DNA of 64,000 bases from Erpetoichthys calabaricus. Lineage: Eukaryota > Chordata > Cladistia > Polypteriformes > Polypteridae. Both the position numbers and the translations under genes were made by a program. Below are positions 1-41,609 of this stretch, in pieces. Positions within the stretch are counted from its first letter, which is position 1; every line of letters starts with the position of its first letter. The notes under the pieces were generated by a model that did no database searches, was not told where the DNA came from, and saw only the letters and a program-made list of their open reading frames with translations. The DNA lies in the NCBI RefSeq assembly GCF_900747795.2, contig NC_041405.2, positions 134,562,946 to 134,626,945 of the forward strand. Direction: 5' to 3'.

Positions 1-521
1 TATCGTTTCCTGTATGTGTTATGTGTTTTTACTAATCTTGTACTGTTCATTTGTTGATTTTGATTTCTTGTTAGTCTCCCTTTAAAATGGCTGATGCATG
101 CTGTTAATTATGCTCTCTCCCTGTTGCTTTAACAGTACTGTACAATTGTATAGTGCTGGTAAACTACACTGTATAAAATTAAATCTGATCGATATCTTTA
201 GGTTGAACAGTGCTGTCACAATATGTGATGTTGATGCTATTTATATTTTCTGTTTGTTTCCATGTGCTTACATACATGACTACAGACATTCATCTAACAA
301 ACTGGAAATGGCCAGTTTTGAGTACTCAACCTTAATTCATCTGAGTAGTCTCTCCCCTTTGCAGATGAGCACATACAACCTTTCATACAAGAAGACATCG
401 GCTTGAACAGCTAGGGTTTACGTTGTAGTAGTGTGATGCATTTTTGATAGTAACTACATTTAGTCCACTGGTATTATCTACAATTGAGTGTTATTCACAA
501 ATGCTTTTATTATTTTTTCAG

Positions 522-8295
<7,774 letters not shown>

Positions 8296-8650
8296 GAGAG
8301 AGGGAGTCTCCAAACTGCATGGGATCTTCAGTTTTTCCCTCTGTGCATAGTCCTGGACTGACATCTTTAAACCAAAATTTGTGCAACAGATGAGCTCAGC
8401 TAATAAACATCCGTCTATTGTGAGTTGTGGGAAACTGGTCTAATTAGGACAATATTGTGAAATATGTATAAAGTTAATTTTATTTAGTTTTTTTGGAAGA
8501 CCAAATGGAGGTTGGATTTTAGGAGCTCTGGTCAGTGGGATCAACTTTATAGAAACTCCAATAATATTTTTTTTGCTTCAAGACTGGTGTGAGGTTTGCA
8601 TTCCTTTCATCAGAATTCAGTTAAATAAAACTTTGTTGTAAAGAAATATG
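8296..8650 (+). other. COPE: COPE 3' UTR with poly(A) signal
   Basis: Sequence after the COPE stop. A canonical AATAAA at 8624-8629 is the first good poly(A) signal, giving a UTR of roughly 350 bases. The cleavage site is inferred. Confidence 0.6.
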
Positions 8651-8779
8651 GATGAGTATCTGTGAGCATATTGTGCTATTACATGTGTGTATAAATGAGG
8701 ATTGTGTACATGACTTAGGCTGAAGTCGAATGGGTATACTGGTTCTGTGGGACATTTACATATTTAACAAATATGTTAC

Positions 8780-8905
8780 TGCGGTGGGTCGGCGCCCTGC
8801 CTGGGATTGATTCCTGCCTTGTGCCCTGTGTTGGCCGAGATTGGCTCCAGCAGACCCCTGTGACCCTGTGCTTCGGATTCAGTGGGTTGGAAAATGGATG
8901 GATGG
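8780..8905 (+). mobile_element. tRNA-headed SINE, 3' part, with target duplication
   Basis: Same family as 7424-7594, 5'-truncated. It is flanked by an 11-base direct repeat with one mismatch, aaatatgttac (8769-8779) and aaataagttac (8906-8916). Confidence 0.85.
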
Positions 8906-9199
8906 AAATAAGTTACCTGCCTGGCCAAAAATACCAAAAGTAAAGATACGAATGTGATGTTACCACATCAGATACACACCTTTGTGTACTTCAGTACAAA
9001 ATCCCCCATCTGATTGTATTTTTGCAACCATTCTGGAAGTGTGAAGAAAAAAGTGTTGTCATTTCTACATAGTGTGACCAAAATACGTACGTGCAGATGC
9101 TCTTAAATGAAAGTCTGCAATGTTCACCTTAATCACGTATGAATTGTTTGATTTGTAATTTTAAAATCTGGAAAAGACAGGTAAATTAAAGAAAAATGT

Positions 9200-9690
9200 A
9201 TGTCCCAAACATTATGGAGGACCCCGTAAATATTATAACAAACAAATACACCCAAGAATTACTAAAAAGAAAGAAAAGTTCTGACTTGGCTAATGATAAA
9301 AGAGTAGTTCTAATCACAGTGTGGCACTATAAAGGCGTATTGCAGCTGGTATAAAGGAGCCCCCGTCACATTTCTAGCATTTCTATACACAAATCTACTA
9401 AGTAATTTGTTGCCTGAAGGTCCTCAGTTTTAGTGAGAGAGGATGTGCAGCATTGTTCATAATGGCACTCGGTTTTGTTTTCATTTTCTCCTCCTCTGCC
9501 ACCTCCAGGGGGTCCAGAGTGTGTCCATTAACTGAGCCCCCCCCCCCTCTTAATTAGATTGTTGAGTTGGTGCACCTCTCTTGAAATAATGTTACCAGCC
9601 AGATCACCACAGCACAGAAAAATCTCACTGGCCATTGCAGAGGTGTAGAAGATATGAAGGATGTTGCGGCTTGGAGAGCACTTCTTAATG
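9200..9690 (-). mobile_element. Jockey-superfamily LINE 3' fragment (copy 1 of 4)
   Basis: Reverse-strand copy of a LINE also present at about 25.8, 42.1 and 48.1 kb. Shared blocks include ggggtccagagtgtgtcc, aggatgtgcagcattgttca and actggccat(c/t)(a/g)cagag. The reading frame is destroyed. It lies between COPE and CERS1. Confidence 0.75.
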
Positions 9691-10690
9691 AAAGCCTAAA
9701 GATCATTGTGAAAAGGTGTACAAGGAGAAGGATCTGTCAACCTTCTGTTTGTAAAAACATAAGGTGCAGACAAAGAAATCTTTATAAAATAATATTTTAC
9801 ACAAAATGCTCTTCAACAAAAAAGCTAAAAAGAGCACAGGAATTGTCCTATTCGAAGCAGAGAGTACAGAAATTAGTCCCAGTACAGAAATCCAGAGAAA
9901 GGTCAGAGATCCAGTAAATCCACAAATCCAATAATAATAATCCTCACGGGAGCTCACCAACACCACCGCATATAATGTACTGTAAGGGACTGTTGGGTTT
10001 AAACCTGCCTTTTCAGGTGTCATTTCACCCTACTTTCTCCTTCTAGGGGCTGAGGGCAGTCCCTGATGGTGATGGGCAGATGGCCCCACCTCTTGGGGAA
10101 TCCACCCACAAAATACATGGAACATAGTAGAAGATACATAGAAACTAAATGATCAACAAACAAAAAAAAAAATCAAAAATGAACGAAAAAAGGCATAAAA
10201 GAGGAATTTGAAAAAAAACATTACACCCACATTGCAGCACCTGGAAGGGAATAAAAAGTGCACAAAAAGCCCGAGGGATCGAAAAGCAGGGATTGGGGTA
10301 CCCCGTGGAACACTGAGTGCCGCAGTTATTGGACATAATAACAGTCACCAGTACTCTAGGTGGGTCCCCCATGAACGTTCGAGCACTGCAATACACTGGC
10401 ATTCAATTGAAGAGCATGCGGGGGGGCCCCTGTGAAAGTTTGAGCGCCGCAATAAATTACCATTCAGTCGAAGAGAGTGTGGAACTCTGAGCGATGCTAA
10501 AGTACAGGTGCCAGTACTCTTGGTAGAAACTGGAAGAGGTGCCCGCACCAGGGAGTACCGACAGGGCCAGTTCAAGCACTATATTGTCCCAAATCTAAAG
10601 TAATTTCAGTGACGTGTTGTTAGACATGAGACTTCTTGCGTGTTTGGCATAAGGATGATGTTTTTTTGGCCTAAACCGATACGTGCAGCC
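9690..10690. other. COPE-CERS1 spacer, repeat-like, no gene seen
   Basis: No credible coding frame. At 10290-10560 there are two diverged copies of a 62-base unit (gttcgagcactgcaatac at about 10377 and gtttgagcgccgcaataa at about 10438), which suggests an old repeat. The rest is not recognised. Confidence 0.5.
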
Positions 10691-11404
10691 ATTTCTGAAT
10701 GGTTTCCTTTGCTTCCATTTCCGTTGCCCTCCACCGCGACCACCCTTTCCTAACCAACAAACCCTGTGACTTTGCGCTTAAACGCTGCAGCACTCGGCAA
10801 CAGTGGGCAGGCTGCGTGAAGGCGCGTCGGAGCGCACTTGAGCTTTTGTGGTGTTTGACGCCAATTTTCCTGTCGTCATAATTTTAGAGGACGGCTGCAA
10901 ATAAATTCGAAAATGTCACATCAAACACAAGTGTCGGGTGGATTTCATTATGCGATGCGCATGAGTCGACCCCCTCTGGAGGCTGTCTGTCCACTCCTAT
11001 TCACCGTAGCAGTCCATTCATTGATGCAACAAGGAACCCCTGTAACGTTCCAGGAAAGTGGTGCCCTTTAGTGACATTTGCTCAAGGATGATGCGCGTGA
11101 CCGGTGGACGTTGCCGTAGCAACCATGCGCAGTAAGAACCCCCTCTTCGCCTTCTCCCTGCTTTCCATCTCACATCGCCCCCGCCCTCGAATCGAAGCTC
11201 TAAGGACCGGCAGCGCTTTGGGTGCGCGGCCCCGAGCTGGCGCGTTTCCGCCTCCATTCTCTGTCACTGTCAGTACGATCGGCGCTCGCGAGCTTGAGGG
11301 GTGTGTGTGTCGCCGCAGATTCGGACGCCGCCGTGGTACGGGGGAGGCACCTGAAGTCGTCTGAATTTGAATAAGGTACGCTGCTGAAGCCCAAGCCACC
11401 TCAA
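10690..11404 (+). promoter_or_regulatory. CERS1: CERS1 CpG-rich promoter and 5' UTR
   Basis: GC and CpG content rise sharply against the AT-rich surroundings from about 10.7 kb and fall again after about 11.85 kb. The stretch holds a GC-box-like cgcccccgccc near 11177, an NRF1-like half site catgcgca at 11124-11131, and no TATA box that I can place. The transcription start is not determinable from sequence. Confidence 0.6.
11110..11123. promoter_or_regulatory. RFX X-box-like palindrome
   Basis: gttgccgtagcaac fits the RFX factor consensus GTTGCC-N(0-2)-GGCAAC closely, with one departure in the right arm. It lies 282 bases upstream of the CERS1 start codon inside the CpG-rich block and is followed directly by an NRF1-like half site. 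Binding is inferred. Confidence 0.5.
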
Positions 11405-35442
<24,038 letters not shown>

Positions 35443-35958
35443 TGGAGTGAAGAAGATTTATGCTTTTCGCTGAGCACTGAAATTGTCCCGTTGGCCCAAC
35501 TTTGCTCTTGGACTCCTTCAGCTTAAGGGGATGAGTGTGGAGGATAGGCATGCCCCAGCACACTTCCTTCAGATAGGACCTTGTGGAGGACTTGGGAGTG
35601 TAAACGTGTTTCTGGGGTGTAGCCTGGTGATGCTCCATGCTGCTGTCTTAGATCAAAGGTGGACCATTTGATTTGAGGGATAATGGGAAGAATATGAGCT
35701 TTCTCGTTATGGTCACTCTCTAGAGATCCTCAAGTGCTTGAGGGGCTTCTTTGCTTCAAGATACATTAAGAGACTGGAGGGAAGAAATGGGGTACACGCT
35801 CCTTTTCAAAGCACGAAATGAGCCTGATGCCCTTTGCTGACAGGACTTCTGCTTTTTTACATTCCAAGGAGGCGGACTGTGGGATGCGTACACAGGACCG
35901 GATGTAAATGTGCTCGATGGGGAATCACACGCTTAACTTTTTCTGTTCTTTATTTTAG

Positions 35959-36011
<53 letters not shown>

Positions 36012-36085
36012 GATTACAAGGTAACAAGCAATTCTTGAAAATATCTTACACATATAAAAATAAAAGATCACTCCCAAGCGGGTGA
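35443..36085 (+). other. CERS1: CERS1 3' UTR with poly(A) signal
   Basis: About 640 bases after the stop. It contains a (TA)n tract at 35961-36008 and AATAAA at 36059-36064 as the first canonical signal. The extent is inferred. Confidence 0.55.
35961..36008. repeat. (TA)n microsatellite
   Basis: About 23 TA units within the CERS1 3' UTR. Confidence 0.95.
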
Positions 36086-36089
36086 CTTT

Positions 36090-37300
36090 GGTGTTGTGTT
36101 AGGTGACATGGTGTAGTTTGTGATTACTGCTCCCACTTGGATCAGCGTTCACCGCCTGGCTGTGGTGTCTTCGATGCAGCAATTCATGTCCTCCTTGTGT
36201 CTGTGTTGGTTGTCCTTGGGACTTCATTATCTTTCACATAGTTTTTGAGGATTTGTGTGGGTGTGTATACACGAGCGTTAAACTGAAAGAAATTTGTGCG
36301 TAACACTTTACCAGATTCTTTTGCAGTTTCACATGACATGAGTGAATACGCAAAGGACCCCAGTCTTGTAACTCTTTTATACATAGCACCATAGCAGCCA
36401 ACCATCTGCTCCTCCGCAGGGTCTAAAACTGGATTAATGTGACCACAGGTGACAAAGAACACACAAGAGATTTTCAAGAAGTGCACCAGCATGTGTGTTT
36501 TGTGTTGTTTGCCACCCATCCCATTCATTTTAGTACCTGATGATGAGAACTATACGATTCTAGTCCTGATGTGTAAAATCAAAACAACTATTGAATAAAA
36601 TGAGATCATAAAAGGTGGAATCTTTTCTTGTATGTGTTGATGTTCGGGGGGGTTTTTATTTTCAATGTGATCTGTGCGCCCTGTACCATTTTGTTTCATC
36701 CCCCAGAGTTCTGTGCTTTGTGTGCCCCACTTCTTCCCAAAACTGTTGTCGAGTTTATGGAGTGAAAGGGGCAAAACACACGTAACTAGCATGAAGTGGA
36801 GCTACAGTCACGGACGTTTGTGTAATCAAATATAAACATTTTACTGAGCTACAGGACCTGCAAATAATATCCAGACCCCTCGACTAATTGGTCAAATTTA
36901 TTGATTAACTGATCCTATTTTGAAATTGTATTCTCTATGATAAGGTATGTGAAAGTAAAAAAATTCTACGTTATTTTAATGTGTAATCTTTGGAAATAAA
37001 GGAGGTGTGCAGTTTGCATAAATATTCAATCCTCTATACTCACATCGTCCACAACTGAAAGGTGCTGAATTTCTATGGTGTACCCGTTTTACCATCGGGG
37101 AGAGTTTTTTTTGATAAAGTGTGCGGGACGTGCATTTGAGAAGCTGCATTAGTGAAGGCCGAAGAGGGCAGGGACTCTGGTGGAGGTTCATTACGTGTTA
37201 TGAGAGCTGCAGTATCATTCTCTCCAAAGCATCCTAGGAGGTTGACATGGCTCTTCTGTAGTCTTAACTCAGTCTTTTGAGACACTTTACATTTTCATAA
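36090..37300. other. CERS1-ARHGEF18 convergent spacer, unassigned
   Basis: No homology that I recognise. A minus-strand frame at 36184-36528 (114 codons, with HFLKISCVFFVTCGHINPVL) has no start context, splice or family support. I found no TGF-beta-type cysteine pattern here. Confidence 0.45.
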
Positions 37301-37315
37301 AACAAAAGGATCTGG

Positions 37316-37613
37316 GGGCGGCACGGTGGCGCAATGGTAGCGCTGCCGGGTTCGCTTCCCGGGTCCTCCCTGCGTGGAGTTTGCATGTTCTCCCCGTGTC
37401 TGCGTGGGTTTCCTCCCACAGTCCAAAGACATGGAGGTTAGGTCGATTGGCGATTCTAAATTGGCCCTAGTGTGTGCTTGGTGTGTGGGTTTGTGTGTGT
37501 CCTGCAGTGGGTTGGTGCCCTGCCTGGGATTGGTTTCCTGCCTTGTGCCCTGTGTTGGCTGGGATTGGCTCCAGCAGACCCCTGTGACCCTGGGTTGGAA
37601 AATGGATGGATGG
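37316..37613 (+). mobile_element. tRNA-headed SINE, near full length, with target duplication
   Basis: Head gggcggcacggtggcgcaat then ggtagcgctg with a Pol III A box (TGGCGCAATGG) and a B box close to consensus (GGTTCGCTTCC). The body runs through ctgcgtggagtttgcatgtt, cattggcgattct-like and ggctccagcagacc, ending in (GGAT)n. Flanks aaaaggatctgg (37304-37315) and aaaagaatctgg (37614-37625) are a 12-base duplication with one mismatch. The arm between the boxes is shortened relative to the copy at 39689. Confidence 0.92.
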
Positions 37614-37629
37614 AAAAGAATCTGGAGCA

Positions 37630-39100
37630 GTAGCAGATTACATCAGCGGTGTATGTGTAGGACGGAGCTCTGGCACCACCTCACCTACAGTACCTTCTCA
37701 GGCATGTCTGATGGATGTGCCATGTAACTCCGTATCTAGCAGTTGGCTTGTTTTAGTAGAAAATCACAGATAAGTAAATAATTGGAAATTCATCTCTAAC
37801 GGTGATCAGTGTGGTCCAGTTTATTTTATTTTATTTTTGTTGAGCCCTGCAAATATATAGTCTCCCCTCCATCTTGTTTAAATAAGGGTGATCGAAGGAG
37901 CCTGTCGTACTGGCATCAGGCACAGGACAGAAACCAAGTTTGGACACATTTACATACATGACCATAACCCCTTGTAGACAATTGTCGCAAAATTACTTCA
38001 AACTGCTTTCTCCCTGAATGCAGCCAAGGTGGCGTATGTATCCTGCCAATGCCGGTTGATGCGTATTTGATACGTACTGTACCAAGGATCACATGGCAAA
38101 CACTGGTTGTGGAAACTACATCCACCTGATGAAAGGGAAGTGTTGGTGTGGCCGTGCGCATGGATTTTGGCTGCTAATTTCGGGAAATTGTCCAAATTTG
38201 AGGTAAGTTGTGCTAAGATAAAAATACATACCAGCTTACTGTTTGCTTGTGTGCTATATTCAAATTAACAATCTCCACTTAATTTAGCACCTGCTTGACA
38301 ACAAAAACACAATTTCTTTTTTTATATAATTGTAAATAAATTTAGGCAACAAGGGGTTAAAGGGGTCAGGTGGGAATCACCAGCTAACGCAGTACCTTCA
38401 TCGTTGGGTTTACGGATGGAAAATCCGCAGCAAAACTCACAGCCACGTTCAGACTCCACACAGGTGGTGACCAAGTGTGGGATTCAAACCCAGGAGTTTG
38501 TGAGGTTACGATACATAATGTATGGCCAGCCTCTCGTCACGTTTCTTTATTACGTAGTTTTTTCAAAAAGCTAGGGTTTAGAAAAGAGTCACCATGCATG
38601 TCTAGAACAACTTGAGCATGTTGACGTCGGTCTCTCTTCTTAGGGTTTCAGGTAACCAAAGTACAAAGACCAGAACTAGAGAATGTTAAGATGGGGTTTG
38701 AAGTTACAGCTGCTACCAGACTGTTTTGTCCAAATGGAATGTCCGCACAGGAGCTTTGTCATATTTTTTAGTATTGTCAAGCATTGCAAAAGGTACCGAA
38801 TTCTTGGATCTTTTCCGTTTTTGCCCGTCACCCAGCTCACTGCACGCAGCCCTCATCCCAGCTTAGCTTTTTGCCATTGGCAGGAAACGAGATAAAAATT
38901 AAAGCATGTTGCAAAAGATTCTTGTATAAAAACTCTTATACATTTCATCACTGTAGCACTCATTCTTGAATAAGACATAAATGAAATTAAAATTGGTTGA
39001 AATAAGTCAAACTTGTACGAGTTACTCTTATGTGTATACATCTAGGATGGACTGGCATCCATTGAGTAGCTGGTTCATACTTTCCAGAGCAGACTGGTCA
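37630..39100. other. Spacer between convergent genes, nothing recognised
   Basis: Only short frames on both strands (for example 37916-38161, minus) without motifs. There is no repeat family that I can name. Confidence 0.4.
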
Positions 39101-39109
39101 CCTTATAAC

Positions 39110-39370
39110 AATCAAATGAATGTTCTGCCCAAAAATATATTTTTTGATATGTTCACCCCATGCAGGCTGCAGTGGTGATTGAGAATTTTTTTCTTAATCA
39201 TATGTTTTCCTGGAGAAAGGACATTACAAAGATTCTGATAGAATGGAACTCAGTACAGTAGCGAATGATGCTGGACAACGGCAAACGACATCAAAAACAT
39301 CTCAGGTCTAATAATCCACACATCATGCCATCTAGCTGTGTGCTCACAACGTGCAAAACACATGCTAACA
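39110..39370 (+). repeat. Fragment of the ggaatactccac repeat family
   Basis: Shares ctggacaa(c/t)ggcaaac, the ttttcctggagaaa-like block and catctca(g)gtctaataat with 24146-24610. Confidence 0.5.
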
Positions 39371-39389
39371 TATTGTTAAAAAAAATATC

Positions 39390-40130
39390 TCTGGAAAGTG
39401 AAACAAAACACGAAAGAATCTGAAGACAACGTGGTGAACGTCATACAGCCTGCAAAATCATCCATCCAACGGCACCAAGTAGAGCCACAGAGTGTCCGTG
39501 AGCTCACCGATGCCCTGATCCAGTCGATCCCCCAGGATGCCATCTCATCAAGAGCAGGCCCAGACGTTATTGGGAGTGCATACAGGCACATGGGGGTGAC
39601 ACACACAACTACGTCACATCGTCAGTTGCTGTGATAAAATTCATGCAAGTTGGATCAGCCTGTGATTTCCATTTTTGATTTTCGGTGTGCCTCACAGTTA
39701 GGAGACCCGGGTTTGCTTCCCGGGTCCTCCCTGCGTGGAGTTTGCATGTTCTCCCCGTGTCTGCGTGGGTTTCCTCCCACAGTCCAAAGACATCCAGATT
39801 AGGTGTATGGGCGATTCTAAATTGTCCCTAGTGTGTGCCCTGTGGTGGGCTGGCACCCTGCCTGGGGTTTGCTTCCTGCCTTGCGCCCTGTGTTGGCTGG
39901 GATTGGCTCCAGCAGACCCCCCCGTCATCCTGTAGTTAGGATATAGCGGGTTGGATAATGGATGGATTTTCGGTGTTGAATCAACCCTCAATGGGTTGAT
40001 GATTTTGGTTTCCATTGACTGTTGTTACATCATTTTGTTCTCAATGAATTACACAGTATTGCTCAGTAAAGGTTTTGGACTTGAATATTTCGTTCTTCGA
40101 GATCTGATGTGCGATTTAAGTGTTCCCTTA
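39390..40130 (+). mobile_element. Tc1/mariner relic, transposase C-terminus, split by a SINE
   Basis: Plus-strand reading VRELTDALIQSIPQDAIS fits the C-terminal helix of a Tc1/mariner transposase (E-L-x-x-A-L-x-x-x-W-x-x-I-P-Q-x-x-I-R). After the SINE the element continues, tgaatcaaccctcaatgggt to tgtgcgatttaagtgttccc. The N-terminal and DDE portions are missing and the outer ends are not identified. Confidence 0.6.
39689..39964 (+). mobile_element. tRNA-headed SINE, 5'-truncated, nested, perfect 12-base target duplication
   Basis: Begins at gcctcacagttaggagaccc, so it lacks the A box, keeps the B-box region and full body, and ends gggttggataatggatg. gattttcggtgt stands at 39677-39688 and 39965-39976, which proves insertion into the mariner relic. 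Confidence 0.92.
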
Positions 40131-40139
40131 TATGTTTTT

Positions 40140-40800
40140 TTTTTTTTTTACCAGATCTGTTGAACGACTACACTCACAGCCACAGCACCTGGCAAGCATT
40201 TGGTAAATGCGTCCTCTTTGAGCTTCGCCAAACTTTGCTCTTACGGCCTTCATTTCCATAAACCGGCATGCCCCATCTCTCCATGCGACCTCAGTCAGTG
40301 CTGTGGCAAAATGGGGTACACAGTGCACTAAAATGTCCCACTCACCAGAGCATTATTACTGACAAATAGAAACAAAAAAAACACGTTGGGTAATTTTGTT
40401 TTTCTCCTACAACGTCACCAAATTTCAATCAAATCCGTCAAAGCATATTTGATTTTGGGGAATTTGTTTTTTCTATCGTGAGGGATTTTTTTGCCCCCTC
40501 CCCTCAATATCGATATACTAAAATGTCCTTTCTTACCTACTGGCCTAGACGTACCGTTAGCTAAACAGGAAATCTTTTTTTTTTTTTTGCTGATGATTGA
40601 GCGACTCAGTCAAGTTTGACTTAATTTATATTGTGTAAATCATATACTGTAATAGGGCAGACCCCCCCACAAAGCACAAGTAGCTCCAGTGAACACAAAT
40701 CTTGTGCTGTGTCCCCAGCAGAGCACCCTTTTGCCCGAGTACTTCACGCCGACCAGCAGAGTGAAATCTGCTGAAGTGTAACACAATTTACACACATTTA
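40140..40800. other. Region just beyond the ARHGEF18 3' end, nothing recognised
   Basis: AT-rich with short homopolymers (T at 40134-40149, T at 40576-40588). No gene or named repeat. Confidence 0.4.
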
Positions 40801-41469
40801 TGTTTGAGGGGTTTTGTATTTATTGCTAAAAATCAAGATGGCATCTCCAGCCAGGGTGCATTTTAGTCTTTTAGATTCAAAAAATATACAAGAAAAACAA
40901 AAAAAATGAACCCGGGGCACAGAGCAGACACTTCTCCTGCTCTGGACCTGGAATGAGGCATTCTAGTGGCAGGACTTCCCAGCTTTCCCCACGTCTGCCT
41001 GCTGGCACTGTCATCGCATAGAATTACCAGCCTATCCACCTGCTGCTGGTGCCCAGTTTGGAGTTACTAATGGTTTCTGGACAATCATGATTGTTTTCCA
41101 ATATGGTGCAACGGAATGACCTTCACACCCCATTATAATAGCCAATACAAGAATTGTCACTTGAAGCAGACCCAAGGGGTGGAAGGGGCAGCGCAGTCTT
41201 AGTGTTTCACAGCACAGGTGCCAAAAGAGTCGGGCAGTCCTGCTTCTTCCTAAGGTGCTCAGCTGTGTGCCAGTCTTGTCAGGACAGCCGACCCCGTCCC
41301 CTTAAAGAAATCTCTTCAGGCAACACATTGCAGTAGGTGTGTGTGTCTTTCACCCACACGTTGACTATGCTCACTTCTTCTCACAGCCGGACATAGCAGC
41401 ATTGTTAATACAGACAGCCACCTAGGCCTTGGGCTTCAGTGTTCAGAGAGTGGCACGTCTCACTCAGTG
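40800..41469 (-). other. ARHGEF18: ARHGEF18 3' UTR with poly(A) signal
   Basis: About 650 bases after the stop on the minus strand. AATAAA (complement of tttatt) lies at 40819-40824, near the point where G+C falls. Shorter UTR forms are possible. Confidence 0.6.
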
Positions 41470-41609
41470 CTAAAAGAAGATGACATCCTCTTTGACGGTA
41501 TCATCTGCAAATGGCAGGGGAGGGGGCAACGTGGGCAGCATGGGTAAGGAGCTTGGCTTGTGCTGGAGAGGTGCATTATCTGCTGGAATGTCTTGAACGG
41601 TCTGTGCTT
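41470..41609 (-). CDS. ARHGEF18: ARHGEF18 last coding exon
   Basis: [20 protein letters not shown] to [13 protein letters not shown] and stop TAG (41470-41472). The ending KEDVIFF is identical to human, which settles the gene's identity and end. Confidence 0.95.

Noticed and set aside
36184-36528. 114-codon minus-strand frame downstream of CERS1
   Set aside because: Considered as a possible GDF1 remnant; it has no TGF-beta cysteine pattern and no homology that I know.
37316-37370. tRNA gene
   Set aside because: A and B boxes are present but the arm between them is shortened and the sequence continues into a SINE body with a (GGAT)n tail.
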